In this document: piece by piece, positions 47,013 through 58,268 of the stretch | How the letters are laid out: the number at the start of each line of letters is the position of its first letter | Position numbering within the stretch: the stretch's first letter is position 1 | From: Rhodovastum sp963709085 | GTDB lineage: Bacteria > Pseudomonadota > Alphaproteobacteria > Acetobacterales > Acetobacteraceae | Direction of reading: 5' to 3' | Assembly (NCBI GenBank): GCA_963709085.1 | Contig: CAVPVB010000007.1 | Span: 1,550,001-1,614,000 of the forward strand | Length of the DNA: 64,000 bases | Notes under the pieces: generated by a model | Databases searched by the model: none | Seen by the model: only the letters and a program-made list of their open reading frames with translations | What the model was told of the DNA's origin: nothing | Position numbers and translations under genes: made by a program

Positions 47013-47038
47013 GGTGGGTGGCGCTACGCTTACCCACC
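47013..47038. repeat. GGTGGGT palindromic repeat, copy 3
   Basis: GGTGGGT-GGCGCTACGCTT-ACCCACC hairpin. With copy 2 it forms an inverted pair flanking a ~90-bp spacer upstream of the SLATT gene. Confidence 0.85.
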
Positions 47039-47156
47039 CTACACATCGGCCGGAACAGCCGCTCTCCATAACCCTCCCTGTGGCCATCCAACCCGAAACG
47101 CCTCCCCCGAGGCGGGCAATCCCAGCCCCGGAGGAAAGGCCGCGCCGCGGCAGCGC

Positions 47157-48686
47157 CTACCCGTAATTCACCATGATCGTCTTCTTATGCGTAAAATGCT
47201 CCAGCATCGATTCCAGGCTGGCCTCCTTGCCAAGCCCGGACGACTTCACCCCGCCATACGAAAGATTGGCCTGTACAACCAGGTTCTGGTTGATCTGCAC
47301 CAGCCCCGCCTCCAGCCGGTGCGCCAGATCAAGCCCGCGCTTGAGGTTGTTGGTCCAGACCGAGGCGGCCAGGCCGTATTCGCTGTCGTTGGCCGCCGCC
47401 AGCACCGCTTCGGAATCGTCGAACGGGAATACCGCCGTTACCGGGCCGAAGATTTCTTCCTGCACCAGCCGCGAGGAATCCGGCAGGCCGGTGAAAATCA
47501 CCGGCTGGACGAATTTGCCGCCGGCCAGGGCCGGATCGTCCGGCAGCTTGGAGCAGATATGCGCGGTGGCGCCGGGCGTCGCGCGTCCCTCGGCGATGAA
47601 GGCACGCACCTTGGCGAACTGGCCGTCGCTGATGATGGTGCCGATGTCGGTTTTTTCGTCCAGCGGGTCGCCCATCACCATGGCATCCACCCGCGCCGCC
47701 AGCGCCGCGACGAAACGGTCGAAAATCGGCCGCTCGACATAGATGCGGCTGGCCGCGGTGCAGGACTGGCCCTGGCGGGTGAACCGCATGGAGGTGATCG
47801 CGCCGGTGACGGTGCGCTCGAAATCGCAGTCGGCGAACACCAGCATGGGCGATTTGCCGCCCAGTTCCAGCGTGACCGGAATGAGTTTGTCGGCCGCCGC
47901 GCGGGCGACGATCTTGCCCACCTCGACGCTGCCGGTGAACGTGACTTTCTTCACCAGGGGGTGCGCCACCAGCGGGCCGCCGCATTCCGGGCCGAAGCCG
48001 GACAGGATGTTGAAACAGCCCGGCGGCAGCACCCGGTTGATCAGTTCGGCGACGCGCAGCACGGAAAGCGGCGCCTCCTCGGCCGACTTGACCACCACCG
48101 TGTTGCCGGCCACCAGCGCCGGGGCGATCTTCAGCGCCATCAGCAGCATCGGCACGTTCCACGGAATGATGGCGCCGACCACGCCGAGCGGCTCGCGCAC
48201 CGTCACGCTCAGCATTTCGGGGGCGAAGGGTACGCTCTCGCCCTTCAGCTCGCCGCCGAGGCCGCCGAAGAATTCCAGGATGTCGGCGACGTTCTGCGCT
48301 TCGATCCGGCTTTCGGTGCGGATCGCCTTGCCGGTTTCCAGCGTGATCAGCCGGGCCAGTTCCTCGGTATGGGCGCGCAGCACGGCGCCGCATTGCGCCA
48401 CCAGGGCGCCGCGCTTGCGGGCCGGCAGCCGCGCCCAGGCCTTCTGCGCCCGGGCGGCGTCCTGCACCGCGGCCTCGACATCGGCGGCGTCGCCCTCGGC
48501 GGCACGGGCGATTTCCACCCCGGTGGCCGGGTTGACCACCGCGAAACTGGCGCCGCTGGCGGCCGGGACGAAGCGGCCACCGATCAGGTGGCGGCCGGAC
48601 AGGGCGCGGGCGAGGGCGCGCTCGTCCAGGGTGGGGGCCAGCGGCGGGGCATTGGCCTCGGGCTCAACGGTCGGATGGTCTGGCAT
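47157..48686 (-). CDS. NAD(P)-dependent aldehyde dehydrogenase family protein
   Basis: 509 residues. ALDH fold with cofactor loop FTGSVEVGKIVARAAADKL, catalytic Glu in VTLELGGKSPMLVF, catalytic Cys in RQGQSCTAASRIYV, and VQEEIFGPVTAVFPF. Substrate is not determined; the sequence resembles betaine-aldehyde/acyl-semialdehyde types. ATG 48686. Divergent from the CoA transferase gene across a 75-bp gap, which suggests joint regulation. Confidence 0.93.
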   Translation of the reverse strand: MPDHPTVEPEANAPPLAPTLDERALARALSGRHLIGGRFVPAASGASFAVVNPATGVEIARAAEGDAADVEAAVQDAARAQKAWARLPARKRGALVAQCGAVLRAHTEELARLITLETGKAIRTESRIEAQNVADILEFFGGLGGELKGESVPFAPEMLSVTVREPLGVVGAIIPWNVPMLLMALKIAPALVAGNTVVVKSAEEAPLSVLRVAELINRVLPPGCFNILSGFGPECGGPLVAHPLVKKVTFTGSVEVGKIVARAAADKLIPVTLELGGKSPMLVFADCDFERTVTGAITSMRFTRQGQSCTAASRIYVERPIFDRFVAALAARVDAMVMGDPLDEKTDIGTIISDGQFAKVRAFIAEGRATPGATAHICSKLPDDPALAGGKFVQPVIFTGLPDSSRLVQEEIFGPVTAVFPFDDSEAVLAAANDSEYGLAASVWTNNLKRGLDLAHRLEAGLVQINQNLVVQANLSYGGVKSSGLGKEASLESMLEHFTHKKTIMVNYG

Positions 48687-48761
48687 CTTGGTTGCGCTCC
48701 CTGACGGCTGTCGTTATGCGCGGCCATAGACCCAACCAACCGCCCCGGGCAAGACCACCGC

Positions 48762-49991
48762 ATGAGCACACATCCCGATGCCGCCGTGCCCGCCGGACCG
48801 CTCGCCGGCTTGCGGGTGCTCGATCTGACGCGGGTACTGGCCGGGCCGGCCTGCACCCAGATGCTGGGCGATCTCGGCGCCGAGGTGATCAAGATCGAGC
48901 GCCCCGGCGCCGGCGACGACACCCGCGGCTTCCGCCCGCCGGTGATGCCAGGCACCGACGAGAGCGCCTATTTCGTCGGCGTGAACCGCAACAAGCTGTC
49001 GGTCACGCTGGATATCGCCACGCCGGAGGGGCAGGCGATCACCCGCCGCCTGCTGGCGCAGTGCGACATCCTGGCGGAGAATTTCAAGGTCGGCGCGCTG
49101 GCCAAATACGGGCTGGGCTGGGAGCAGGTGCACGCCGATTTCCCGGGCGTGGTCTATTGCAGCATCACCGGCTTCGGCCAGACCGGCCCGTATGCGGCAC
49201 GGCCGGGCTACGACGCGCTGATCCAGGCGTTCGGCGGCGTGATGAGCCTGACCGGCGAGCCGGACGGGCTGCCGCAGAAGGTGGGGGTGCCGGTCGCCGA
49301 CATGTTCGCCGGGCTGTACGGCTGCATCGGCGTGCTGGCCGCGCTGCGCCACCGCGAGCGCACCGGCGAGGGCCAGCACATCGATATCGGCATGCTGGAC
49401 ACGCATGTGGCCTGGCTCGCCAACCAGGCGATGAACTACCTGGCGACCGGCGAGAACCCGCCGCGGCTGGGCAACCAGCACCCGAATATCGCGCCCTATC
49501 AGGTGTTTCCGACCGCCGACGGGCATATCGTGCTGTCGGTCGCCAATGATCCGACGTTCCGGCGGTTCTGCGCCGCGTTCGGGCTGGACGCGCTGGCCGA
49601 TGATCCGCGCTTTGCCACCAACGCGGCCCGGGTGAACCACCGCGACGCGGTGACCGAGGCGCTGACGCCGGTGATGCAGCGCTTCACCACCAAGGACTGG
49701 GTGGAGCGGCTGGAGGCGCTGAAGATCGGCTGCGGCCCGATCAACAAGCTGTCCGAGGTGTTCGCCGATCCGCATGTGCAGGCGCGCGGCATGGTGGTGG
49801 AAATGCCGCATCCGCAGGCCGCGGGTGGTGCCGTGAAACTGGTTGCCAACCCGGTAAAATTATCGGCGACCCCGGCGGCGTACCGGACCCCCCCGCCGGC
49901 CCTGGGCGAGCACACCGGGCAGGTGCTGCGCGGGCTGCTCGGCATGGACCCGGCGGAAATTGCGGCACTGCAGCAAAAGGGGATAGTCTGA
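48762..49991 (+). CDS. CaiB/BaiF family (type III) CoA transferase
   Basis: 409 residues from ATG 48762. Two interlocked-ring family signs: GPLAGLRVLDLTRVLAGPACTQMLGDLGAEVIKIERPGAGDDTR with the catalytic Asp following in VAWLANQAM/GMLDTHVAW region, ENFKVGALAKYGLGWEQV, YCSITGFGQTGPYAARPGYD, and the C-terminal QVLRGLLGMDPAEIAAL. Moves CoA between short carboxylic acids. Substrate unknown; the nearby aldehyde dehydrogenase hints at oxidation of an aldehyde followed by CoA activation. Confidence 0.92.
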   Translation: MSTHPDAAVPAGPLAGLRVLDLTRVLAGPACTQMLGDLGAEVIKIERPGAGDDTRGFRPPVMPGTDESAYFVGVNRNKLSVTLDIATPEGQAITRRLLAQCDILAENFKVGALAKYGLGWEQVHADFPGVVYCSITGFGQTGPYAARPGYDALIQAFGGVMSLTGEPDGLPQKVGVPVADMFAGLYGCIGVLAALRHRERTGEGQHIDIGMLDTHVAWLANQAMNYLATGENPPRLGNQHPNIAPYQVFPTADGHIVLSVANDPTFRRFCAAFGLDALADDPRFATNAARVNHRDAVTEALTPVMQRFTTKDWVERLEALKIGCGPINKLSEVFADPHVQARGMVVEMPHPQAAGGAVKLVANPVKLSATPAAYRTPPPALGEHTGQVLRGLLGMDPAEIAALQQKGIV

Positions 49992-50169
49992 CGCCGGCGG
50001 ACGCGCCATGCTGCGCTTGCGTATCTTGCCGCGCGTGATATGAGGCTTGGCCTCGGACCGGTTCGCGCTTTGGGGCGCGACGCCGGTCTGTCCACGTGAC
50101 TGCCGCCATATGACTGCACGACTGCCACCGCAACGATCGACCCGCTCCAAGCTCTAAGGATCAGCCGCC

Positions 50170-50589
50170 ATGACAAGCGATGTCGTCGCCTCGTCCCGCC
50201 CCCCGCTGTCGCTGCTTTTAGTGACCGCGTTGCTCGGCTGGGCCGTCGCGGGTTATGCCTTCTACTCCGCGGGCAGCGATCGGAGTGGCATCGAGGCCAA
50301 GCTGGCGCAGACCGAGACCGCACGGGCCGGGCTGGCGAGCGAACTCGAGCAGCAGCGCGCCCTCGCCGGGCAGGTTGACGAGTTGCGCCAGAAGCTCGCC
50401 GCCGCCCAGGCCGACCTGACCCAGAGCCAGGCGCGTGCCGCCGACGCCACCCAGCGCGTCACCGCGCTGACCGCCGACCTGGCCACCCGCACGAAGGAGC
50501 GCGATACGCTGCAGGCGAAGCTGGAAGCGGCCCAGGCCAGCGCGGCTCCGGCGCGCGGTGCCGCTGCGAAACCGACAACGCACAAATAG
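50170..50589 (+). CDS. Membrane-anchored coiled-coil hypothetical protein
   Basis: 139 residues from ATG 50170. One membrane segment at ~12-34 (LSLLLVTALLGWAVAGYAFYS), then a long heptad coiled coil with Ala/Leu/Gln/Arg repeats, such as LAQTETARAGLASELEQQRA and QVDELRQKLAAAQADLTQSQ, and a basic Ala/Lys-rich tail. No catalytic motif. Looks like an envelope spacer or cell-division-like scaffold, but I cannot place it. A strong hairpin follows. Confidence 0.72.
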   Translation: MTSDVVASSRPPLSLLLVTALLGWAVAGYAFYSAGSDRSGIEAKLAQTETARAGLASELEQQRALAGQVDELRQKLAAAQADLTQSQARAADATQRVTALTADLATRTKERDTLQAKLEAAQASAAPARGAAAKPTTHK

Positions 50590-50599
50590 CCACCCCGTC

Positions 50600-50620
50600 G
50601 CGAGGGGCTCTGCCCCTCGC
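50600..50620 (+). terminator. Terminator hairpin
   Basis: Perfect 9-bp stem GCGAGGGGC/GCCCCTCGC with a TCT loop, 11 bp past the coiled-coil gene. Confidence 0.75.
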
Positions 50621-50703
50621 GCTCGCCGGGATGTATGCGCCAGGATGATGTTGATCTGCGGTGGATGAATATCCGCCGCTGCGTGGAAAATGCACCGCGC
50701 CGT

Positions 50704-51267
50704 TCAATCGGATTCCTTCTGCGCCTGGATTTTCTGCAGCAGCAGCACCAGCAGGAAGAGCTGAAACGGCGCGTCGAAACCGGCCGGCAGGTTCATGTGC
50801 AGCGTCCGGGTGAGGGTTTTCTCCGGGCCGACCGAGCCGAGTGATTCATCGCTGTCCTGGCGGTAAAGCTGATAGGGCCGGAAGACGACCGCGTAGGAGG
50901 GCTGGCGGAATGCAAAGACCGCATTCCCCCGGCTGACCACGAATCCCGGGTCCAGCATGCCTCTTTTGACTGCCATATCCGCCTGTGCCAGCACTTGGCC
51001 GCTTGCATCCTTGAGTGCCCAGGGGTTAGCGGGCGGCTTTGCCCCACCCTTCGACATGCGGATCAGCGCCTGGTAAACCCCCTCCACCGGTTGATCGGTC
51101 AGGCGGTCAACCGTGTAGGTGTGGCCATCGACGGTGAACGCGCCTTGCCCGGCCCGGCGCTTGAATTCGAGGCTGCCGACCGGCTTTTCATCATCGAAAA
51201 TATCGTACCACCATTCGAGGCTGAAAAGGCCCGGTTTGTTCCCCGTGGGCGGATGCGCGGTCAGCAT
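50704..51267 (-). CDS. Hypothetical protein, phospholipid scramblase/LURP-like fold suspected
   Basis: 187 residues from ATG 51267 after GGGAGAACG. Beta-rich, with GLFSLEWWYDIFDDEKPVGSLEFKRRAGQGAFTVDGHTYTV, AKPPANPWALKD and VFAFRQPSYAVVFRPYQLY, ending in a hydrophobic stretch (FQLFLLVLLLQKIQ) that may touch the membrane. The pattern of short beta strands and a late hydrophobic helix recalls Tubby/LURP/scramblase-like proteins, a weak resemblance only. Divergent from the LprI gene. Confidence 0.65.
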   Translation of the reverse strand: MLTAHPPTGNKPGLFSLEWWYDIFDDEKPVGSLEFKRRAGQGAFTVDGHTYTVDRLTDQPVEGVYQALIRMSKGGAKPPANPWALKDASGQVLAQADMAVKRGMLDPGFVVSRGNAVFAFRQPSYAVVFRPYQLYRQDSDESLGSVGPEKTLTRTLHMNLPAGFDAPFQLFLLVLLLQKIQAQKESD

Positions 51268-51369
51268 GGAGCGTTCTCCCGATGGGCATTCCCCGAATCT
51301 CGCCTTGTTACATCTCGTTTTGTTACGCGGCCGGGGAATTATGTTGGTGGCTGGACAATAGTTCTGGAC

Positions 51370-51375
51370 TATAAT
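51370..51375 (+). promoter_or_regulatory. Possible -10 element (TATAAT)
   Basis: Consensus TATAAT 33 bp before the LprI start, in an AT-rich divergent region. A matching -35 box at ideal spacing is not obvious. Confidence 0.35.
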
Positions 51376-51407
51376 CCCTGCAATCAATTGATTGAGGGAG
51401 ACAAAAA

Positions 51408-51824
51408 ATGCTCAGGCGCCCACCCGGGCACGCCGCGCTGACAGGGGTGCTGCTGCTACTCGCCGCGGCCCTTCCCGGCACGGACTTCGCCGGGGCGGCT
51501 CCTCGGACGTTTGAGGCCTGCATGAACGCGGCTCAGTCCACGCTGGAATACAACGAATGCTCCAGCGCCGAGATCGCGCGGCAGGATAGAATTCTCAACG
51601 ATGTCTGGCGTCGTGTATCCGAAAAAATGAAGGCATTCGATGCCCGCGCCTTCAATTCCCTGCTGAACGAGCAGCGAAAATGGATACAATGGAAAGAATC
51701 GGCGTGCCAGTATTATCAGGAGGGGTTCGGCAGCGAAGGAAAATCAATTCGATATCCCACGTGTTTCATCGGCATTCTGCGCGATCGGATCACCACCCTG
51801 AGCGCGCTGGCGAAGGAATTGTAG
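51408..51824 (+). CDS. LprI family (DUF1311) lysozyme-inhibitor-like secreted protein
   Basis: 138 residues, ATG 51408 after GAGGGAG. Signal peptide (TGVLLLLAAALPGTDFAGAA). Body has FEACMNAAQSTLEYNECSSAEIARQD, FNSLLNEQRKWIQWKESACQYY and TCFIGILRDRI: the Cys spacing and Trp-Lys pattern of LprI/DUF1311. Members in mycobacteria inhibit lysozyme; in others the role is unknown. Likely periplasmic with disulphides. Confidence 0.88.
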   Translation: MLRRPPGHAALTGVLLLLAAALPGTDFAGAAPRTFEACMNAAQSTLEYNECSSAEIARQDRILNDVWRRVSEKMKAFDARAFNSLLNEQRKWIQWKESACQYYQEGFGSEGKSIRYPTCFIGILRDRITTLSALAKEL

Positions 51825-51984
51825 ACGCCGCCGCGGCCCCTCGCCGTGCCGCCGTCCCGCGATGACTCCCCCCGCCGGCGCCGCGTGCTAGGAACTGTTC
51901 GCGACGCCAGACAAAAGCCACCTCCCGCCCGCTATACCTCCCGCCCGCTTCCGGGCCGGGAGCCGAACCTGAATCGAGACCGAC

Positions 51985-54784
<2,800 letters not shown>

Positions 54785-54792
<8 letters not shown>

Positions 54793-55378
54793 TGCGGGCG
54801 TCGCCGGGACGAGAAGCGCGGGGACGGGAAGCGCGGGGACAAGACGCGCCGGCCCCCGGGTCGGGTTGTATCCGGGCACGTTCGACCCGGTGACCAACGG
54901 CCATCTGGACGTGGTCGGCCGGGCGGCACGGCTGCTCGACCGGCTGGTGGTGGGGGTGGCGATGAACGCGGGCAAGGGTCCGCTGTTCCCGCTGGAGGAG
55001 CGCGTGGAGCTGGTGCGCGACGAGATGGCGGCGGTGTCGGCGCGCACCGGCACGCTGATCGAGGTGCAGCCGTTCGACGGGCTGCTGATGCATTTTGCCC
55101 AGCATGTCGGCGCCGGCGTGATCGTGCGGGGGCTGCGCGCGGTGTCGGATTTCGACTACGAGTTCGCCATGGCCGGCATGAACTACCGCCTCGATTCCGC
55201 CATCGAGACCGTGTTCCTGATGGCCAGCGAGCGCCACCAGTTCATCCAGTCGCGTTTCGTCAAGGAGATCGCGCAGCTCGGCGGCGATATTTCGTCCTTC
55301 GTGCCGGCGCTGACATTGGAGCGGACGCGGGCCCGGCTGGCCCGGGACCGGCTGGAGCAGAAGGAGAGCGGCGGGTGA
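54785..55378 (+). CDS. coaD: Phosphopantetheine adenylyltransferase
   Basis: 197 residues from ATG 54785, overlapping the gyrA stop by 8 bases. Adds AMP to 4'-phosphopantetheine, the fourth step to CoA. Nucleotidyltransferase motif in VGLYPGTFDPVTNGHLDVV (T/HxGH), RGLRAVSDFDYEFAMAGMN, and FLMASERHQFIQSRFVKEIAQLGGDISSF. The first ~30 residues (GTRSAGTGSAGTRRAG) are a low-complexity extension made by a short DNA repeat, not seen in most CoaD. In an operon with gyrA and the cyclophilin. Confidence 0.95.
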
Positions 55379-55404
55379 ATTTTCCCGTGATTCGGAGTGA
55401 GACG

Positions 55405-55965
55405 ATGCGCAGACGAGCGTTGATGGTGGCCTTTCTTGCAACCCCTTGCGTGGTGACGAGCAGCATGAGCGAAGCCCAGACGGCCGCCGATCCCGAGAAC
55501 ACGATCTATCTGGACCTGAAGGACGGTCGGGTGGTGATCCAGTTGCTGCCCGAGCTGGCGCCGAAGCATGTGGAGCGGGTGAAGGAGCTGGCCCGCAAAG
55601 GCTTCTACGACGGCACCCCGTTCCACCGGGTCATCGAGGGCTTCATGGCCCAGGGTGGCGACCCGACCGGAACGGGCACCGGCGGCAGCGGCCTGGGAAC
55701 CCTGCCGGCCGAGTTCACCAACAAGCGGCGCTTCCTGCGCGGCACGGTGGGGGCGGCGCGGACGAACAACCCGAACACGGCGGACAGCCAGTTCTTCATC
55801 ATGTTCGCGCCGGCGCCGAACCTGGACGGCCAGTACACGATCTGGGGCCAGGTGGTGTCGGGCATGGAGTTCGTGGACAAGATCAAGCGCGGCTCGGGCG
55901 GCAACGGCGTGGTGACCGGGCCGGACCGGATCGTGCATCTGCGGGTTGCCGCCGACGTGAAGTAG
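55405..55965 (+). CDS. Peptidylprolyl cis-trans isomerase, cyclophilin type
   Basis: 186 residues from ATG 55405, preceded by GGAG; an upstream GTG at 55375 overlaps the coaD stop but has no signal logic. Signal peptide (RRRALMVAFLATPCVVTSSM). Cyclophilin core: KGFYDGTPFHRVIEGFMAQGGDPTGTGTGGSG, RGTVGAARTNNPNTADSQFFIMFAPAPNLDGQYTIWGQVVSG with FFI/FHRV catalytic regions. Periplasmic folding helper. Confidence 0.94.
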   Translation: MRRRALMVAFLATPCVVTSSMSEAQTAADPENTIYLDLKDGRVVIQLLPELAPKHVERVKELARKGFYDGTPFHRVIEGFMAQGGDPTGTGTGGSGLGTLPAEFTNKRRFLRGTVGAARTNNPNTADSQFFIMFAPAPNLDGQYTIWGQVVSGMEFVDKIKRGSGGNGVVTGPDRIVHLRVAADVK

Positions 55966-56038
55966 CCGGCCGGTCCGGCGTTGGCTTGACCGCGTTGGCT
56001 TGACTGGGGCCGCGCCTTGGCGTTCAAGGCGCGGCGTG

Positions 56039-56114
56039 GAGCCCGTAGCTCAGTCGGTAGAGCACGAGACTTTTAATCTTGGGGTCGTGGGTTCGATTCC
56101 CACCGGGCTCACCA
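56039..56114 (+). tRNA. tRNA-Lys (UUU)
   Basis: 76 bases. Acceptor GAGCCCG pairs with CGGGCTC, followed by encoded ACCA. Anticodon stem CGAGA/TCTTG with loop CTTTTAA, anticodon TTT at 56072-56074. D- and T-arms (GTTCGATTC) normal. Its 3' end borders a phage-like gene block, so it is a plausible integration site. Confidence 0.97.
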
Positions 56115-56406
56115 AGCAAAATCAAAAGGTTATCCAGTTCTTCCCGCATCGCGGTGGGGAAGCCGTATGGTCTGGGGCTTCAATGGGGCTTCATAAGCGG
56201 CCCGACACACCCGGACGAATCGGGGCGGGTTCGCCAGATCGGCGCCCGTGCCCGCCGGTCAGCCATCGCCCCGCGCAGGGGGCGCGCCTCCTTTTGTGCC
56301 CGTTTTTAAACGGCGGGATCACCTCCCCGCGCAGGGGGGGCGGAGCGGGCGGTATTGCTCGTTCAAGCCGATACGGCACAAGATCGTCCGCCTCCAAAGG
56401 AGTCGA

Positions 56407-56703
56407 ATGATGCGGATCGTGCTGCTACTCGCTGCTCTGTCGCTTGCCGGGTGCGCGACCGACGCAGAACAAGACGCCGCGGCGTGCAATGGATATGGCT
56501 TCACCCCCGGAACGTCGGACTACGGCCGATGCATGATGGCACGAGACCAGCAGCGCCGAGCCGCCGCCGCTGCCTTTCTTGGAATGCAGATGCAGCAGCG
56601 TCCCCCGGCGTATCAGGTTCCTGTTTATCAGATGCCGGTGCAGCACCAGACAAACACTAACTGCATGCTTATGGGCAACATGATGAATTGCCAGAGCTAC
56701 TGA
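56407..56703 (+). CDS. Small lipoprotein
   Basis: 98 residues from ATG 56407 (Met-Met). Signal with lipobox (LLLAALSLAGCATD), so Cys is lipidated. The mature part has CNGYGFTPGTSDYGRCMMARDQ, a repeated short motif seen in small bacterial lipoproteins, then a Gln/Pro/Met-rich tail. Lies about 290 bp after the tRNA on the plus strand. Function unknown. Its last 35 bases overlap the convergent next gene. Confidence 0.75.
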   Translation: MMRIVLLLAALSLAGCATDAEQDAAACNGYGFTPGTSDYGRCMMARDQQRRAAAAAFLGMQMQQRPPAYQVPVYQMPVQHQTNTNCMLMGNMMNCQSY

Positions 56704-56887
56704 CATCAGACTCCGCGTCCCCCTGGAACCGATAGACCACCACAGTCGCGTTTTCTGGCGCCCCATCAGGGAACTGCCGAGCAATGGCCTGCTTCATCGT
56801 CTCGCCCGGCTGGGCGAAGGCGTACAGGGTCACGGCCGGCGCCGCGGCCTGTTCCAGCCTCGCAAGCCGTTGCTCGATTGCCCTCAT
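56669..56887 (-). CDS. Small coiled-coil hypothetical protein
   Basis: 72 residues from ATG 56887. N-terminal helix MRAIEQRLARLEQAAAPAVT followed by a beta-type segment VVVYRFQGDAES. Starts at the stop of the next gene upstream (ATGA overlap at 56884-56887), so it belongs to the leftward operon. Similar short RLARLE proteins are common in phage-like blocks. Unknown function. Confidence 0.55.
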   Translation of the reverse strand: MRAIEQRLARLEQAAAPAVTLYAFAQPGETMKQAIARQFPDGAPENATVVVYRFQGDAESDVSSSGNSSCCP

Positions 56888-57111
56888 GTCCGACTCTCCG
56901 CTTCAAGAGTTTCGATCAGCGCCTGCAACTCACTATCCGGCAGCCCCGCCAGTGCGGCCAGGGCCTCCCGGTCACCGGCAACGGCGCCGGTTGCCCATGC
57001 TTCGAAGTCGACGCGCGGCCAGGACAGAACCGGGCAGGACAATAAGGCGTCCCACCGAGTGATCTGCCGGGCGACTTCCAACCGCTCCACCCGCCGTTCA
57101 AGCGCCGTCAT
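56884..57111 (-). CDS. Small hypothetical protein of the accessory operon
   Basis: 75 residues from ATG 57111. Begins MTALERRVERLEVARQI, a short coiled coil like its neighbour, then RWDALLSCP and a helical end. Overlaps the DUF5681 gene by ATGA (57108-57111) and the next by four bases, so translation is coupled. Unknown function. Confidence 0.6.
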   Translation of the reverse strand: MTALERRVERLEVARQITRWDALLSCPVLSWPRVDFEAWATGAVAGDREALAALAGLPDSELQALIETLEAESRT

Positions 57112-57557
57112 CGAGATGCCCCCTTTCTCTGTTCCAGCGCGGCCACCCTCTGTTCAAGGTCCGCCGTCTCGATCGCCCGGCGCTGCGCCTCCACCACCGC
57201 GGCGAGCGCCTGGCCTTCCTCGGGTGTCAGATCGCCGCTGGCCACCGCCTGCGCCACGGTGCCTAGGACCGCGGGCAGGTCGGCCGCGGACTGCATGGCC
57301 GGCAGGTCCAGCGTCACCGGCCGCCCCTTTCTCTCTGGCCACAGGCGGCGGAGCAGGATGTCAGCCGCGCGCATGTCCCCCTCCTTCGCCGCCTTCACCA
57401 CCGCCTGCATGATGTCCTTGCCGGCCTCGACGCCGATCGCATCCAGGGCCAGCAATGCGGCGTGACGCGCGCCCTTCGGTCGGCCGGCTGGGTTGCCGGA
57501 CTGCCCTGGCTCAAAGGGCCGTCCGTCCTGTTTTCGGCCTGTTATTTCAGCGGTCAT
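57108..57557 (-). CDS. DUF5681 domain protein
   Basis: 149 residues from ATG 57557. The DUF5681 signature is at the N-terminus: GRPFEPGQSGNPAGRPKGAR. A helical body follows (KDIMQAVVKAAKEGDMRAADILLRRLWP, then a Glu/Ala-rich C-terminal coil). Proteins of this type are common beside phage terminase or plasmid primase genes; role unknown. Coupled by overlap to its neighbours. Confidence 0.82.
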   Translation of the reverse strand: MTAEITGRKQDGRPFEPGQSGNPAGRPKGARHAALLALDAIGVEAGKDIMQAVVKAAKEGDMRAADILLRRLWPERKGRPVTLDLPAMQSAADLPAVLGTVAQAVASGDLTPEEGQALAAVVEAQRRAIETADLEQRVAALEQRKGASR

Positions 57558-58125
57558 CGGTTGCCCTTTCCGCCCCGCCGTCGCGCCGCCTGCGGACCGT
57601 CATGACCGACACGCCCAGCGCCTCCGCGATGGCTGCAACCGATTCGCCCGCGTCCAGGCGCCGGTCAAGCTCGGCCAGCCCGGCGGCGGTCAACCGCCTT
57701 TGCTTGCCCTCGCCTACCGTCCAGGGCTCGCCATGCGGTGCATGCAATACAGTCGGCAATGCGGGCATTGCAGCGCCCTCGGCTCTGACGGCAGGCGCAG
57801 GCAATGCGGGTTGCACTGCAAGCAATGCGCCATGCTCGGCAACCTGCCGCTCTACCGCGTCCAGGCGCCGCACCAGATCGGCCAGGGACGGCAACGGCTC
57901 GGCTGGCGCGGCGGTATCGGCCACCGTCGCCAGCAACACCCGCAACGGTTCGGCGAGGTCCGGCCGCCGGGTCAGGGCCTTGGCAACGGAATGCACCAGC
58001 GGGTGAAACTCAGCCGGCGCACGGAACGAGGATGTGGGAAGGGCCGCCATGTGCATTGCCTCGCATTGCTGTTGCAGTGCAACGATACCACCGCCCGGCA
58101 ATGCGTCGCAATGCGCGCAATGCAA
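57547..58125 (-). CDS. HTH-domain protein containing GCAATGC motif clusters
   Basis: 192 residues if started at ATG 58125; an alternative start at 58057 (MHMAALPTSS) or 58051 would drop a first 24 codons that consist almost wholly of a CATTGC repeat. N-terminal helical part with VHSVAKALTRRPDLAEPLRVLLA, a Pro-rich middle, and a C-terminal resolvase/Hin-type HTH: GLAELDRRLDAGESVAAIAEALGVSVMTVRRRR. Likely a DNA-binding regulator, perhaps of the element's replication. Overlaps the DUF5681 gene by 11 bases. Confidence 0.68.
   Translation of the reverse strand: MHCAHCDALPGGGIVALQQQCEAMHMAALPTSSFRAPAEFHPLVHSVAKALTRRPDLAEPLRVLLATVADTAAPAEPLPSLADLVRRLDAVERQVAEHGALLAVQPALPAPAVRAEGAAMPALPTVLHAPHGEPWTVGEGKQRRLTAAGLAELDRRLDAGESVAAIAEALGVSVMTVRRRRDGGAERATDDR
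57756..57828. repeat. GCAATGC motif cluster A
   Basis: Four heptamers GCAATGC or its complement GCATTGC in 73 bp (57756, 57765, 57801, 57822), two forming an inverted pair with a 2-bp gap. A palindrome TTGCACTGCAA lies between the last two. Confidence 0.85.
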
Positions 58126-58127
58126 TG
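58053..58127. repeat. GCAATGC motif cluster B
   Basis: Five heptamers (58053, 58063, 58098, 58108, 58117) plus a partial sixth in 75 bp at the start of the HTH gene, with TTGCAGTGCAA between. Spacing of about 9-10 bp in the right half puts motifs on one DNA face, as in iterons or operators. Confidence 0.85.
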
Positions 58128-58268
58128 TGCGTCCGATTAGGGTCCAGGCTTGATGCCCTCTGCCGTCCGAAAAGACAGAACCAACTTATACGGGACGCTT
58201 TTCCGCAGGTATTCGCGAACGTTCGGAACGTCCTGTTAGGGCAAGGTCTATTCGGACGCAGGCGCGGG

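Noticed and set aside
46834..47091. N-terminal extension of the SLATT protein to residue 301
   Set aside because: The added part runs through two palindromic repeats and carries no membrane or domain signature.
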